NCBI GenBank assembly: GCA_023391375.1
Contig: JAEWBB010000026.1
Coordinates: 67,888 to 131,887, forward strand
Direction of reading: 5' to 3'
DNA from: Pseudomonadota bacterium
GTDB lineage: Bacteria; Pseudomonadota; Alphaproteobacteria; Sphingomonadales; Sphingomonadaceae
Length of the DNA: 64,000 nt
Part shown: one piece after another, positions 16,265-24,613 of the stretch
How positions within the stretch are numbered: the stretch's first letter is position 1
Layout: each line of letters starts with the position of its first letter
The notes under the pieces: generated by a model
Seen by the model: only the letters and a program-made list of their open reading frames with translations
Told to the model about the DNA's origin: nothing
The model's database searches: none
Program-made: the position numbers and the translations under genes

Positions 16265-17443
16265 ATGACCGACGATTTCTACCGCATCCAGCGCCTGCCG
16301 CCCTACGTCTTCGCCGAAGTCAACGCGATGAAGGCCGCGGCGCGCGCACGGGGCGAGGACATCGTCGATCTCGGCATGGGCAACCCCGACGGCGCCCCGC
16401 CGAAGCATGTGATCGACAAGCTGGCCGAAGTGGCCGCCAAGCCGACCGCCCACCGCTACTCCGCGTCCAAGGGCATTCCGGGCCTGCGCAAGGCCCAGGC
16501 CAATTATTACAAGCGCCGGTTCAACGTCGACCTCGACCCTGACAGCGAGGTGATCGTCACGCTGGGCTCGAAGGAAGGCCTCGCCAATCTCGCCCAGGCG
16601 ATCACCGCGCCGGGCGACGTCGTGTTGACGCCCAACCCCAGCTACCCGATCCATCACTTCGGCTTCATCATTGCCGGCGCCGCGATCCGCTCGATCCCCG
16701 CCGTTCCCGGCCCCGACTTCTTCGACCGCCTGGAAAAGGCGATGCGCTACACCGTGCCGCGCCCCAAGGTGCTGGTCATCGGCTATCCCTCGAACCCGAC
16801 CGCGCAGGTGGTCGACAAGGCGTTCTACGAACAGCTGGTTGCCTTCGCGAAGGAGGCCGGGCTGATCGTCATTTCCGACCTCGCCTATGCCGAAATCTAT
16901 TTCGGCGATACGCCCACCCCCTCGATTCTCGAGGTCGAGGGCGCCAAGGACATCGCGGTCGAGTTTACCTCCATGTCGAAGACCTATTCGATGGCCGGCT
17001 GGCGGATGGGTTTCGCGGTCGGCAATGCCAGGCTGATCGGAGCGCTGACCCGCGTGAAAAGCTACCTCGACTATGGTGCCTTCACCCCGATCCAGGCCGC
17101 CGCCTGCGCCGCCTTGAACGGCCCGCAGGACATCATCGATTTCAACCGCGCCCTCTACAAGAAGCGGCGCGACGTGATGGTCGACAGCTTCGGCCGCGCC
17201 GGCTGGGACATCCCGGTGCCGCAGGCGTCGATGTTCGCCTGGTCGCCGATCCCCGAGCCCTTCCGCCATCTCGGCAGCATGGAATTTTCCAAGAAACTGC
17301 TGACCGAGGCCGGCGTGGCGGTCGCGCCGGGAGTCGGGTTCGGCGAGGAAGGCGAAGGCTTTGTCCGGCTCGCCCTCGTCGAAAACGAGCAGCGCTTGCG
17401 CCAGGCCGCGCGCGGCGTGAAGAAGATGCTGGAGAAGGCCTGA
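16265..17443 (+). CDS. alaC: Alanine-type pyridoxal-phosphate aminotransferase
   Basis: A 392-residue fold-type I aminotransferase, AlaC/LL-diaminopimelate aminotransferase-like. The PLP lysine is Lys239 in SMSKTYSMAGWRMGF. The cofactor-contacting motifs NPSYPIH, GYPSNPTAQ and SDLAYAEIYFG, and the C-terminal FVRLALVEN arginine for the substrate carboxylate, are all present. The RIQRLPPYVFAEVNAMK start is typical of AlaC, which makes alanine from pyruvate and glutamate. The next gene starts inside its stop codon (TGATG). Confidence 0.92.
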   Translation: MTDDFYRIQRLPPYVFAEVNAMKAAARARGEDIVDLGMGNPDGAPPKHVIDKLAEVAAKPTAHRYSASKGIPGLRKAQANYYKRRFNVDLDPDSEVIVTLGSKEGLANLAQAITAPGDVVLTPNPSYPIHHFGFIIAGAAIRSIPAVPGPDFFDRLEKAMRYTVPRPKVLVIGYPSNPTAQVVDKAFYEQLVAFAKEAGLIVISDLAYAEIYFGDTPTPSILEVEGAKDIAVEFTSMSKTYSMAGWRMGFAVGNARLIGALTRVKSYLDYGAFTPIQAAACAALNGPQDIIDFNRALYKKRRDVMVDSFGRAGWDIPVPQASMFAWSPIPEPFRHLGSMEFSKKLLTEAGVAVAPGVGFGEEGEGFVRLALVENEQRLRQAARGVKKMLEKA

Positions 17444-17913
17444 TGCTGCCCCACGCGCCCAATCTCACCCGACTGGCCGAGATCATCCAGCTGGCGGTCG
17501 CGCCGGTGTTCCTGCTCGCCGGTCTCGGCGCCTTCCTCAACGTCTGCGTCAGCCGGCTGGCGCGGATCGTCGACCGGATGCGGGCGATCGAACCGCGGAT
17601 CCTGTCGTCGCGCGGGGATGAGCATGACCGGCTGGTGGCGGAGGCGCGACTGCTCGACCGCCGCACCCGGGTCGTGACCCGCGCCATCTTCCTCACCGTG
17701 CTGGCCGCGCTGTTGATCTGCGCGGTGGTGTCGCTCCTGTTCCTCGCCTTCCTGACGGTGTGGAAGTTCGGGACCATCATCGCGCTGCTGTTCATTGCCG
17801 CGATGCTGTGCACCGGCGCGGGGTTCGCGACCTTCTTGCACGAAACCCGGCTGGGCGTCCGCGCGGTGCGCGCGCGCGCCGCCATCCTGGAACATCGCGC
17901 CGACGAGGCCTGA
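17443..17913 (+). CDS. DUF2721 family membrane protein
   Basis: A 156-residue protein with an N-terminal helix (residues 14-35), a charged cytoplasmic loop (RLARIVDRMRAIEPRI ... LLDRRTRVV) and a helical hairpin (residues 80-130). The AEIIQLAVAPVFLLAGLGAFLNV start is characteristic of DUF2721. Function is unknown. It overlaps the alaC stop by one base, so it is probably co-translated. Confidence 0.88.
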   Translation: MLPHAPNLTRLAEIIQLAVAPVFLLAGLGAFLNVCVSRLARIVDRMRAIEPRILSSRGDEHDRLVAEARLLDRRTRVVTRAIFLTVLAALLICAVVSLLFLAFLTVWKFGTIIALLFIAAMLCTGAGFATFLHETRLGVRAVRARAAILEHRADEA

Positions 17914-17967
17914 CGGCTTGCCCCGGCAGGGGCCTTGAGACAGGGTGCCGTCCTTGTTCAGGGGGAA

Positions 17968-18720
17968 ATGATGCTATCGATGATTCTTGCCGCCGGGCTG
18001 GCCGCTGCGCCGCCTGCCGCCCAAGCTGTGCCACCGGCTGCGCCGTCCGTCGCGGCGGTCACCAAGCAGGCGATGCCGAGCGCCGACGACTTCGCGAAGA
18101 TGTTGAAGATGTTCGACAAGATGTTCCCGCCGCAGCCGGATCCCGATCCCGCCCGGCTGGCCGCGGCACGTCCGGTGGCGCTGCTGATGTGGCCCGACGG
18201 GACGTACGGAGATATCTTCGAGACGCTGGCGACCTCGATCGGCAATACGGTGCTCGACATGAAACCGTCCGATTTTCCCGAGCCGCCGGCCGGAAAGGAT
18301 GACAAGGACGCCAAGCCCAAGGTTGCCAAGCCGGACGTGTCGCTGCGCGACCAGATGCGCCGCGAGGATCCCCATTTCGACCAGCGGATGAAGCTGATGA
18401 CCGCGGCCGCGCATGCCGAGCTGCAGCGCCTTTCGCCGCTGATCGAGCCGCCGCTCCGCGAAGGCCTGTCACGAGCGCTGGCGCGTCGCTTCACCGAGCC
18501 GCAGCTGGCCGACATCGGCGCCTTCTACGGTTCGCCGACCGGCCGCCTCTACGCGCGGGAAGCGATCAAGATGTGGATGGACGGCGACATCGCGCGTTCG
18601 ATGATGAACTCAATGCCCGTGCTGATCATGCAGATGCCGGGAGCCCTCGAACGCATGAAGTCGGCCGACGATTCGCTCCCGCCGCCGCCGAAAAAGGCCA
18701 AGCCCGCCAAGAAGGACTAG
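17968..18720 (+). CDS. Secreted DUF2059-like protein
   Basis: A 250-residue exported protein. A Sec signal peptide (about residues 1-24, Ala-rich, AAPPAAQA) is followed by a Pro/Ala linker and a helical domain. The C-terminal region (RFTEPQLADIGAFYGSPTGRLYARE) matches the DUF2059 signature seen in many proteobacterial periplasmic proteins. The tail is Lys/Pro-rich. The start at 17968 follows a GGGGGAA site. Two adjacent ATG codons are possible starts. Role unknown. Confidence 0.8.
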   Translation: MMLSMILAAGLAAAPPAAQAVPPAAPSVAAVTKQAMPSADDFAKMLKMFDKMFPPQPDPDPARLAAARPVALLMWPDGTYGDIFETLATSIGNTVLDMKPSDFPEPPAGKDDKDAKPKVAKPDVSLRDQMRREDPHFDQRMKLMTAAAHAELQRLSPLIEPPLREGLSRALARRFTEPQLADIGAFYGSPTGRLYAREAIKMWMDGDIARSMMNSMPVLIMQMPGALERMKSADDSLPPPPKKAKPAKKD

Positions 18721-19175
18721 GGCGCGGCCTTCAGTGCGGCGACGTTGGGCGGCAGGGTAAACTTCGCGCCCGGCGTGCGCTCGACCTGCCAGCCGTCCAC
18801 GGTCCTTCGTCCCGCCTCCATCGCATGGTCGGCGGCGTCAACCACCAGGTAGGCGGCCTCGAGTCCGGGCGGGGTCATCGACACCAGTACGCTGCCCTCG
18901 TGGTGAAGCGGGCCTGCGGCGGATTCCATCCGCTTGCGGAAATCGATCGCGTGTTCGCCCAGCATGGCATCGAGGTCGGTCGGCAACGGCCCCTTGGTGA
19001 GCACGGCGCTCTGGCTGGGCGTCTGCCCGATGGCGGGGCCGAGGCCCGACCAGTCGCCCGGCGTCTCGACCATTTCGTTGAGCGGCGGCGCCGGCTTGAT
19101 ATCGTCCTTCACCGCGCCGCCCCGATCGCAGGCGGCGAGGAGCAACGGGGCAATCAGCAGGATGCGTCGGTTCAT
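18717..19175 (-). CDS. Small lipoprotein, unknown
   Basis: A 152-residue protein with a short lipoprotein signal (MNRRILLIAPLLLAAC, lipidated Cys16). The mature part contains GDWSGLGPAIGQTPSQSAV and a mixed alpha/beta region ending WQVERTPGAKFTLPPNV. I do not recognise a family. The ATG at 19175 is preferred to upstream starts because it places the basic pair directly before the hydrophobic core. Its end overlaps the convergent DUF2059 gene by 4 bases, and it diverges from glpX. Confidence 0.75.
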   Translation of the reverse strand: MNRRILLIAPLLLAACDRGGAVKDDIKPAPPLNEMVETPGDWSGLGPAIGQTPSQSAVLTKGPLPTDLDAMLGEHAIDFRKRMESAAGPLHHEGSVLVSMTPPGLEAAYLVVDAADHAMEAGRRTVDGWQVERTPGAKFTLPPNVAALKAAP

Positions 19176-19273
19176 GCGGCCCCAACGCGCCAAGATCGGA
19201 TTTGGCCAATCGACTTTTCGGGAAGCGGCGACTAGGTCCTCGGCACCAACCATTCGCCACACCGGAGCTTCTC

Positions 19274-20251
19274 TTGGTCACCGCCAGTCACGTCCTCGAT
19301 CGCGTCCTCGTCCTCGAAATGGTCCGCGTGACCGAAGCCGCCGCTATCGCCGCCTCGCAGTGGATCGGGCGCGGCGACAACGACTCCGCCGACGCAGCGG
19401 CGGTGGAAGCGATGCGCGTCGCCCTCAACGAACTGCCGATGGACGGCACCGTCGTGATCGGCGAAGGCGAGCGCGACGAGGCACCGATGCTCTACATCGG
19501 CGAGAAGGTCGGCTCGGCGCAGGGCACCGGCCCTGCCATCGACATCGCGCTCGACCCGCTCGAAGGCACGACCATCACCGCGACGGCCGGCCCCAACGCG
19601 CTTGCCGTGCTGGCGATTGCCGAACATGGCTGCCTGCTCAATGCGCCCGACGTCTACATGGACAAGCTGGCGATCGGACCGGGCTATGGCGACGACGTCA
19701 TCGACATCACCCGCTCGGTCTCCGACAATGTGCGCAGCCTGGCCAAGGCCAAGGGCGTCGACGTCAAGGACATCACCGCCTGCGTCCTCGACCGGCCGCG
19801 CCACTCGGCGATCATCAAGGAACTGCGCGCGCTCGGCTGCATCATCAAGCTGATCCCCGACGGCGACGTCGCCGGCGTCATCGCGGTCAGCGATCCCGAT
19901 ACCGGGGTCGACATCTACATGGGCACCGGCGGCGCGCCCGAAGGCGTCCTCGCGGCAGCGGCGCTGCGCTGCGTCGGCGGGCAGATCCAGGGCAAGCTCC
20001 TGTTCCGCAACGAGGACGAGCGCGCCCGCGCCCACCGCTGGGGGATCGAGGACCTCGACCGGGTCTACGCGCTCGAGGACATGGCCAAGGGCGACTGCAT
20101 CTTCGCCGCCACCGGCGTCACCGACGGCTCGCTGCTCCGGGGCGTTCGCCGCAAGAAGGGCGGCTGCCTGACGACCGAAACCATCGTCATGCGCGCCAGC
20201 TCCGGCACCGTTCGCCGCGTTTCGACCGAACATCGCAAGGGCGTCGCTTGA
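19274..20251 (+). CDS. glpX: Class II fructose-1,6-bisphosphatase (GlpX)
   Basis: Gluconeogenic phosphatase, 325 residues. Metal and substrate motifs are intact: GRGDNDSADAAAVEAMR, VIGEGERDEAPML and the ALDPLEGTT lithium-sensitive phosphatase motif. The start appears to be TTG at 19274: it follows GGAG by six bases and gives the conserved TASHVLDRVLVLEMVRVTEAA N-terminus, whereas the first ATG (19319) would remove it. The C-terminal KKGGCLTTETIVMRASSGTVR is also typical. It stands 31 bases upstream of recJ. Confidence 0.95.
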   Translation: MVTASHVLDRVLVLEMVRVTEAAAIAASQWIGRGDNDSADAAAVEAMRVALNELPMDGTVVIGEGERDEAPMLYIGEKVGSAQGTGPAIDIALDPLEGTTITATAGPNALAVLAIAEHGCLLNAPDVYMDKLAIGPGYGDDVIDITRSVSDNVRSLAKAKGVDVKDITACVLDRPRHSAIIKELRALGCIIKLIPDGDVAGVIAVSDPDTGVDIYMGTGGAPEGVLAAAALRCVGGQIQGKLLFRNEDERARAHRWGIEDLDRVYALEDMAKGDCIFAATGVTDGSLLRGVRRKKGGCLTTETIVMRASSGTVRRVSTEHRKGVA

Positions 20252-20282
20252 ACCTTGCCGCCGGGCGACTCATAACGGGTCG

Positions 20283-22037
20283 ATGAGCGGGGAAGAGTTC
20301 GTTTGCGGCGTATCGCAAAGCCTTAACGGCCAGCCCTGGCGCTGGCGCCGGCGCGGCGGCGACATGCTGGAGCGCGACCTCGTCGACCAGCTCCTGCTGG
20401 CGCGCGGCGTGGCCGAGGACGACCTTGCCCGCCACCGCGATCCACGGCTGCGCGATTTCCTGCCCGATCCCTCGCACTTCGCCGACATGGACGCCGCCGC
20501 CCGCCGCCTGGCCGACGCGATAGAGGCGAGCGAGACGATCGCCATTTTCGGCGACTATGACGTCGACGGCGCGACCTCGGCGGCGCTCCTCGTTCTTCTC
20601 CTCCGCCGCCTCGGCGCGGAGCCGATGGTCTACATCCCCGACCGGTTGATGGAAGGCTATGGCCCGTCGGGCGCGGCGCTGGTCGAACTGAAGCGTCGCG
20701 GCGCGACCCTGGCCGTCACCGTCGATTGCGGCGCGCAGGCCTATGACGCGGTGGGCGAAGCGAAAGACGCCGGCCTCGACGTCATCGTCTGCGACCATCA
20801 CCAATGTTCGACCGTGCTCCCCGCCGCACTGGCGCTGGTCAACCCGAACCGCCTCGACGAAAGCGAAACCGGCGCGGCGCATGGCCATCTCGCCGCCGTC
20901 GGCGTGGCCTTCCTGCTCGGCGTCGCCCTGCTCCGCGAGTTGCGCGGTCGCGGTGTCTTCGAGGGACGCGAAGAGCCGAAGATCATCGACCTGCTCGACC
21001 TCGTCGCGCTTGGCACGGTGGCCGATGTCGCCACGTTGAAGGGCCTCAACCGCGCCTTCGTCACGCAGGGCCTCAAGGTCATGGGGCAGCGCGCCAACGT
21101 CGGCCTGTCGGCGCTGGTCGAGGCGTCGCGCCTGACCAAGGCGCCGTCCGCCCGCGACCTCGGCTTCGCGCTCGGCCCGCGCATCAACGCCGGCGGCCGC
21201 GTCGGCAAGTCGGACCTTGGCGTGCGCCTGCTGACCACGACGGACGAGGAGGAGGCCCGGACCATCGCCGCCGAACTCGACCGGCTGAACGAGGAACGCC
21301 GCGCGATCGAGCAGGTCGTGACCGAACAGGCCCTCGAGCAGGCCGAGGCGCAAGCGGACGAACCCGTCATCCTCGTTTCCGGCAAGGGCTGGCACCCCGG
21401 GGTCGTCGGCATCGTCGCCAGCCGGTTGAAGGAACGCTTCGGCCGCCCGGCGATCGTCATCGCCGAGGAAGACGACGGGACCGGCAAGGGTTCGGGCCGA
21501 TCGATCAACGGCGTCGACCTCGGCGCGGCAGTACTGGCCGCCAAGGATCACGGCCTGCTCAAAGCCGGCGGCGGTCACGCGATGGCGGCCGGCGTCACGG
21601 TCGCGCCTGGCGGCATCGCGGCACTGCGCGACCATCTTGCCGACGCCCTGCGCGCGCCGGTGGAGGTCGCGCGCGGCGCCCGGGCGCTGACGCTCGACGC
21701 GCTCCTGGCGCCGGGCGGCGTGGCCGCCAGCCTGTGCGACGCGCTTGACGCCGCCGGTCCCTACGGCGCCGGGTGGCCCGCCCCGCGGGTCGTCGCCGGG
21801 CCGGTTCGCCTGGTCAACGTCGGCGTCGTCGGCAACGGACATTTGCGCGCCGTTGCGCTCGGCGACGACGGCAAGAGCTTCAAGATGATCGCCTTCCGCA
21901 CCGCCGAAACGCCGCTGGGGCAGGCCCTGCTCGCTGGCGGCGATGCCCGATGGTGGCTGGCCGGGACGATCAAGCGGGACGAGTGGAACGGCGGCAATCG
22001 CGCGGAAATGCATCTCGAGGACGCCGCACCTGCTTGA
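20283..22037 (+). CDS. recJ: Single-stranded-DNA-specific exonuclease RecJ
   Basis: 5'-3' ssDNA exonuclease for RecF-pathway recombination and repair, 584 residues (normal). The DHH domain has motif I FGDYDVDGATSAALL (about residue 88-100), VDCGAQA and CDHHQ; the core ends with GPRINAGGRVGKSDLGV. The DHHA1 domain carries GRSINGVDLGAAV and GGGHAMAAG, and a C-terminal OB-fold region follows. The LNGQPWRWR lead is a common RecJ start in sphingomonads. A likely tRNA promoter overlaps the stop codon. Confidence 0.95.
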   Translation: MSGEEFVCGVSQSLNGQPWRWRRRGGDMLERDLVDQLLLARGVAEDDLARHRDPRLRDFLPDPSHFADMDAAARRLADAIEASETIAIFGDYDVDGATSAALLVLLLRRLGAEPMVYIPDRLMEGYGPSGAALVELKRRGATLAVTVDCGAQAYDAVGEAKDAGLDVIVCDHHQCSTVLPAALALVNPNRLDESETGAAHGHLAAVGVAFLLGVALLRELRGRGVFEGREEPKIIDLLDLVALGTVADVATLKGLNRAFVTQGLKVMGQRANVGLSALVEASRLTKAPSARDLGFALGPRINAGGRVGKSDLGVRLLTTTDEEEARTIAAELDRLNEERRAIEQVVTEQALEQAEAQADEPVILVSGKGWHPGVVGIVASRLKERFGRPAIVIAEEDDGTGKGSGRSINGVDLGAAVLAAKDHGLLKAGGGHAMAAGVTVAPGGIAALRDHLADALRAPVEVARGARALTLDALLAPGGVAASLCDALDAAGPYGAGWPAPRVVAGPVRLVNVGVVGNGHLRAVALGDDGKSFKMIAFRTAETPLGQALLAGGDARWWLAGTIKRDEWNGGNRAEMHLEDAAPA

Positions 22038-22062
22038 CGCTGCGCGGCGCATCGCCTAACCG
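22034..22062 (+). promoter_or_regulatory. Putative promoter of tRNA-Glu
   Basis: TTGACG (22034-22039) and TAACCG (22057-22062) are separated by 17 bases. The predicted transcription start would be about 14 bases before the mature tRNA 5' end. The -35 box overlaps the recJ stop codon. The -10 box is only a partial match to consensus, so this is a moderate call. Confidence 0.5.
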
Positions 22063-22082
22063 CGCCCCGCACCACGCAACGT

Positions 22083-22157
22083 GGCCCCTTCGTCTAGCGG
22101 TTAGGACGCGGCCCTTTCACGGCTGAAACACGGGTTCGATTCCCGTAGGGGTCACCA
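22083..22157 (+). tRNA. tRNA-Glu (anticodon UUC)
   Basis: A 75-base tRNA with the 3' CCA encoded. The acceptor stem pairs GGCCCCT with AGGGGTC (one G-U pair), the D-arm contains TAGCGGTTAGGA, the anticodon loop is CTTTCAC with anticodon TTC, and the T-arm contains GGGTTCGATTCCC. All arms fold normally. No integrase or repeated 3' end is seen next to it, so it is not in use as an integration site within this window. Confidence 0.97.
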
Positions 22158-22182
22158 CTTCCCCCCATATTCCGCAAAACGG

Positions 22183-24387
22183 TCAGCTGGCGGTGGCCGT
22201 GCTGTCGCCCTCGCCGTCGGCCGCGATCCGTGCCGCGGCTTCGTCCGCCGGCATCGGGCGGCCGGTGAGGTAACCTTGCACGTCGGGGCAGCCCGCCACG
22301 GTCAGGCACAGCCGCTGCGCGTCCGTCTCCACCCCCTCGGCAATGACGCCGAGACCGAGCGCCCGGGCCAGCCGGACCAGCGCGATGATCAGCGCTTCGG
22401 CATTGGGTTCGTGCCCGATCCGCGCGACGAAGCTGCGGTCGATTTTGATCTTGTCGATCGGGTAGAGCTGCAGCGCACCAAGATTGGAATAACCGGTCCC
22501 GAAATCGTCGAGCACGATCTTGAAGCCCAGCGCCCGAAGGTCGCGCAGGGCGCCGATGACATGCGATTCCTCGCCGACCAGGACGCTCTCGGTAATCTCG
22601 AGGTCGAACTGGGTGGGGTCGATCCCGTATTCGCGGGCGAGGTCGGCGACGCGCTCGGCGAAATCGCGCTGGCGCAGCTGGAGCGCGGAGACGTTGACCG
22701 CGACCCGGACGCCCGGCCAGCGGCGGCTGTCGAGGAATGCCTGGCGAAGCGCGAAGCGGCCCAGCGCATCGATCAGGCCGCTTTCCTCCGCCAGCTCGAC
22801 GAAGGTCGCCGGCGGCACCGGTCCGAGGTCGGGCTCGATCCAGCGGGCCAGCGCCTCGAGGCCGATGATCCGCCCGTCGCGCCCGACCTGCGGCTGGTAG
22901 GCGAGCGCCAGCCGTTCCTGCTTGATCGCCTCGTGCAACCGGTTGTGGAGGTCGTGCCGTTCGCGCACGCCCTCGTCCATGCGCGGTTCGTAAATCGCGT
23001 AAGTGCCGCGCGCCCGTGCCTTGGCCGCGTAAAGGGCGAGGTCGGCACGGCGCAGCCACTCGCTGGGCTGCTCGCTCGTCCCGCCGATCACGATACCGAT
23101 GCTGGCGCCGGTGAAGACGCGCGATTCGCTCAGCTGCACCGGATCGGCAAGCCGCGCGGCTATCGCTTCGGCCAGCGCCTCTGCCTCGCCGAGATTGCCG
23201 CCGGCCTGGAGAACGACGAACTCATCGCCGCCGAACCGGATCAGGCGGTCTGCGGGCTTGCAGCAGCTCTCGATGATCCGAGCCACCGCGCAAATCAGTT
23301 CGTCTCCCGCGGCATGGCCGTGGCTGTCGTTGACCGACTTGAAGTGGTCGAGGTCGATATTGAGGAGGGCAAATCGGCGCGCAGTCGAGCGGCCGGCGAC
23401 CTCGTCTACCGCGCGGTCGAACTGCGCCCGGTTGGCCAGCCCGGTCAGCGAATCGCGATAGGCCAGTCGCGCCGCCTCCGCCTCGCTCGTCACCAATGCC
23501 CTCGCCAGGTCGCGGCCGCGAAGGACGAAGCCGGCGACCATCAGGCCGAGCAGGATCGAAAAGCCGACCGTCGCGCCCAGCGTTTCGCGAAGCAGCCGCG
23601 TTCCGGGCCGCGACGCGCGCCATTCGAGGAACGCCAACGTCTTGCCGTCGCGGTCGCGGATGGCGACATGCGCGATGCCCGGGCGTGCGCGTGTCTGGCC
23701 GATGGTCAGGCTCGCTTCCTTCAGCAGGAACTGGTCGCTGACCTGGTCGGCCAGCCTGGCGTTGAGTGGCTCCGAAGTGAGGACGATCGGCGCCCGCGCG
23801 GTCCGCGGCACGGCGACGTCATCGGGCTGGACGAGCGCCGCCGACAGCAGGCGAAGCGTCCCGCCGACCTCGACGATTTCGTGGGCGACGATCGGCCGCA
23901 GCCGCTTGCCCCTGCCGACCGGCAGCGAGGGCAACGTGCCGCGCTTTGCTTCCTCGACGCGGACGTCGGTGATCAGCGCGCGGGTGCCGCTGGCCAACTG
24001 CCCGAGCGACGACGGCGCGACTTCGTGTCCCGACTGGTAAGCGTACCACAGCCGGTCGTTGCGGTCGGCGACCATGACGGTGTCCGCGGCGCTGGTCGAG
24101 CCGAGGTATTCGCCGAGGAACTCGCTCGCCCAGTCATGGTCCTGCCGGTGGTCGAGGTGGATGACCGCATCGTCCCAATAGGCCTGCGGCACCGCCTTGG
24201 TGGCGGCTTCGCGCAGGTAGCTGTCGATGCCGTTGGCGACGACCGCTTCGACCCGGTCACGGTCGCGCTGGTCGACGTCCGCGGCGGAATAGAATTGCAG
24301 GCTGAACAGCATGGCCACGCTGGCGCTGACGAACAGCACCGCAGCCCACACGAAAAGACGTGGGAAAGACGTCCCCCTGCCCCGCAA
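22183..24387 (-). CDS. CHASE4-like sensor with GGDEF and EAL domains
   Basis: Membrane-bound cyclic-di-GMP enzyme of about 734 residues. A membrane helix near the N-terminus (FVWAAVLFVSASVAMLF) is followed by a periplasmic sensor of about 230 residues that resembles CHASE4 (YWDDAVIHLDHRQDHDW), a second helix (ETLGATVGFSILLGLMVAGFV), a GGDEF domain with intact RFGGDEFVVL, and an EAL domain with intact EALARW, NVSALQLRQ, DDFGTGYSNL and AEGVET. Both cyclase and phosphodiesterase activities are therefore possible. The TTG start at 24387 has a GAGG site and places the first helix correctly; a GTG at 24486 is open but lies upstream of a probable promoter and palindrome. Confidence 0.9.
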   Translation of the reverse strand: MRGRGTSFPRLFVWAAVLFVSASVAMLFSLQFYSAADVDQRDRDRVEAVVANGIDSYLREAATKAVPQAYWDDAVIHLDHRQDHDWASEFLGEYLGSTSAADTVMVADRNDRLWYAYQSGHEVAPSSLGQLASGTRALITDVRVEEAKRGTLPSLPVGRGKRLRPIVAHEIVEVGGTLRLLSAALVQPDDVAVPRTARAPIVLTSEPLNARLADQVSDQFLLKEASLTIGQTRARPGIAHVAIRDRDGKTLAFLEWRASRPGTRLLRETLGATVGFSILLGLMVAGFVLRGRDLARALVTSEAEAARLAYRDSLTGLANRAQFDRAVDEVAGRSTARRFALLNIDLDHFKSVNDSHGHAAGDELICAVARIIESCCKPADRLIRFGGDEFVVLQAGGNLGEAEALAEAIAARLADPVQLSESRVFTGASIGIVIGGTSEQPSEWLRRADLALYAAKARARGTYAIYEPRMDEGVRERHDLHNRLHEAIKQERLALAYQPQVGRDGRIIGLEALARWIEPDLGPVPPATFVELAEESGLIDALGRFALRQAFLDSRRWPGVRVAVNVSALQLRQRDFAERVADLAREYGIDPTQFDLEITESVLVGEESHVIGALRDLRALGFKIVLDDFGTGYSNLGALQLYPIDKIKIDRSFVARIGHEPNAEALIIALVRLARALGLGVIAEGVETDAQRLCLTVAGCPDVQGYLTGRPMPADEAAARIAADGEGDSTATAS

Positions 24388-24431
24388 CCCCGACCTCGCT
24401 TGTCGCCCCAAAGAGAGCGTTATCCGGCAAT

Positions 24432-24483
24432 ATCCGAATCGGATTAACGGGCCGTTCTTAGGGTCTGTGCCATATCGCAGCAA
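24432..24483 (-). promoter_or_regulatory. Candidate promoter and palindrome of the GGDEF/EAL gene
   Basis: On the minus strand TTGCTG (24483-24478) and TAAGAA (24460-24455) are 17 bases apart. Just downstream is a perfect 13-base palindrome, ATCCGA-T-TCGGAT (24444-24432), positioned near the expected transcription start, where a repressor could bind. If correct, translation cannot begin at the upstream GTG (24486). Both boxes deviate from consensus, so confidence is limited. Confidence 0.4.
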
Positions 24484-24613
24484 CACAAGTTGTTGAATTG
24501 CGTCGCGAAATCATGACCGGCCGCCGCGTGCGACCAAGCGTTGAGGCGGAGCCTTCACTTTTGCGCCCTTCCGCCGCAGGATGCCGCCACATCGTCTGAC
24601 AGGGGAAATCATC

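Noticed and set aside
20187..22052. A 621-codon frame opposite recJ.
   Set aside because: It runs the full length of recJ in antisense, with shadow-type composition and no motifs.
22083..22157. tRNA-Glu as an integration site for a genomic island.
   Set aside because: No integrase, no repeated tRNA 3' end and no composition break is seen on either side.
22276..24447. A 723-codon frame opposite the GGDEF/EAL gene.
   Set aside because: Antisense shadow; the sense strand has all GGDEF and EAL motifs.
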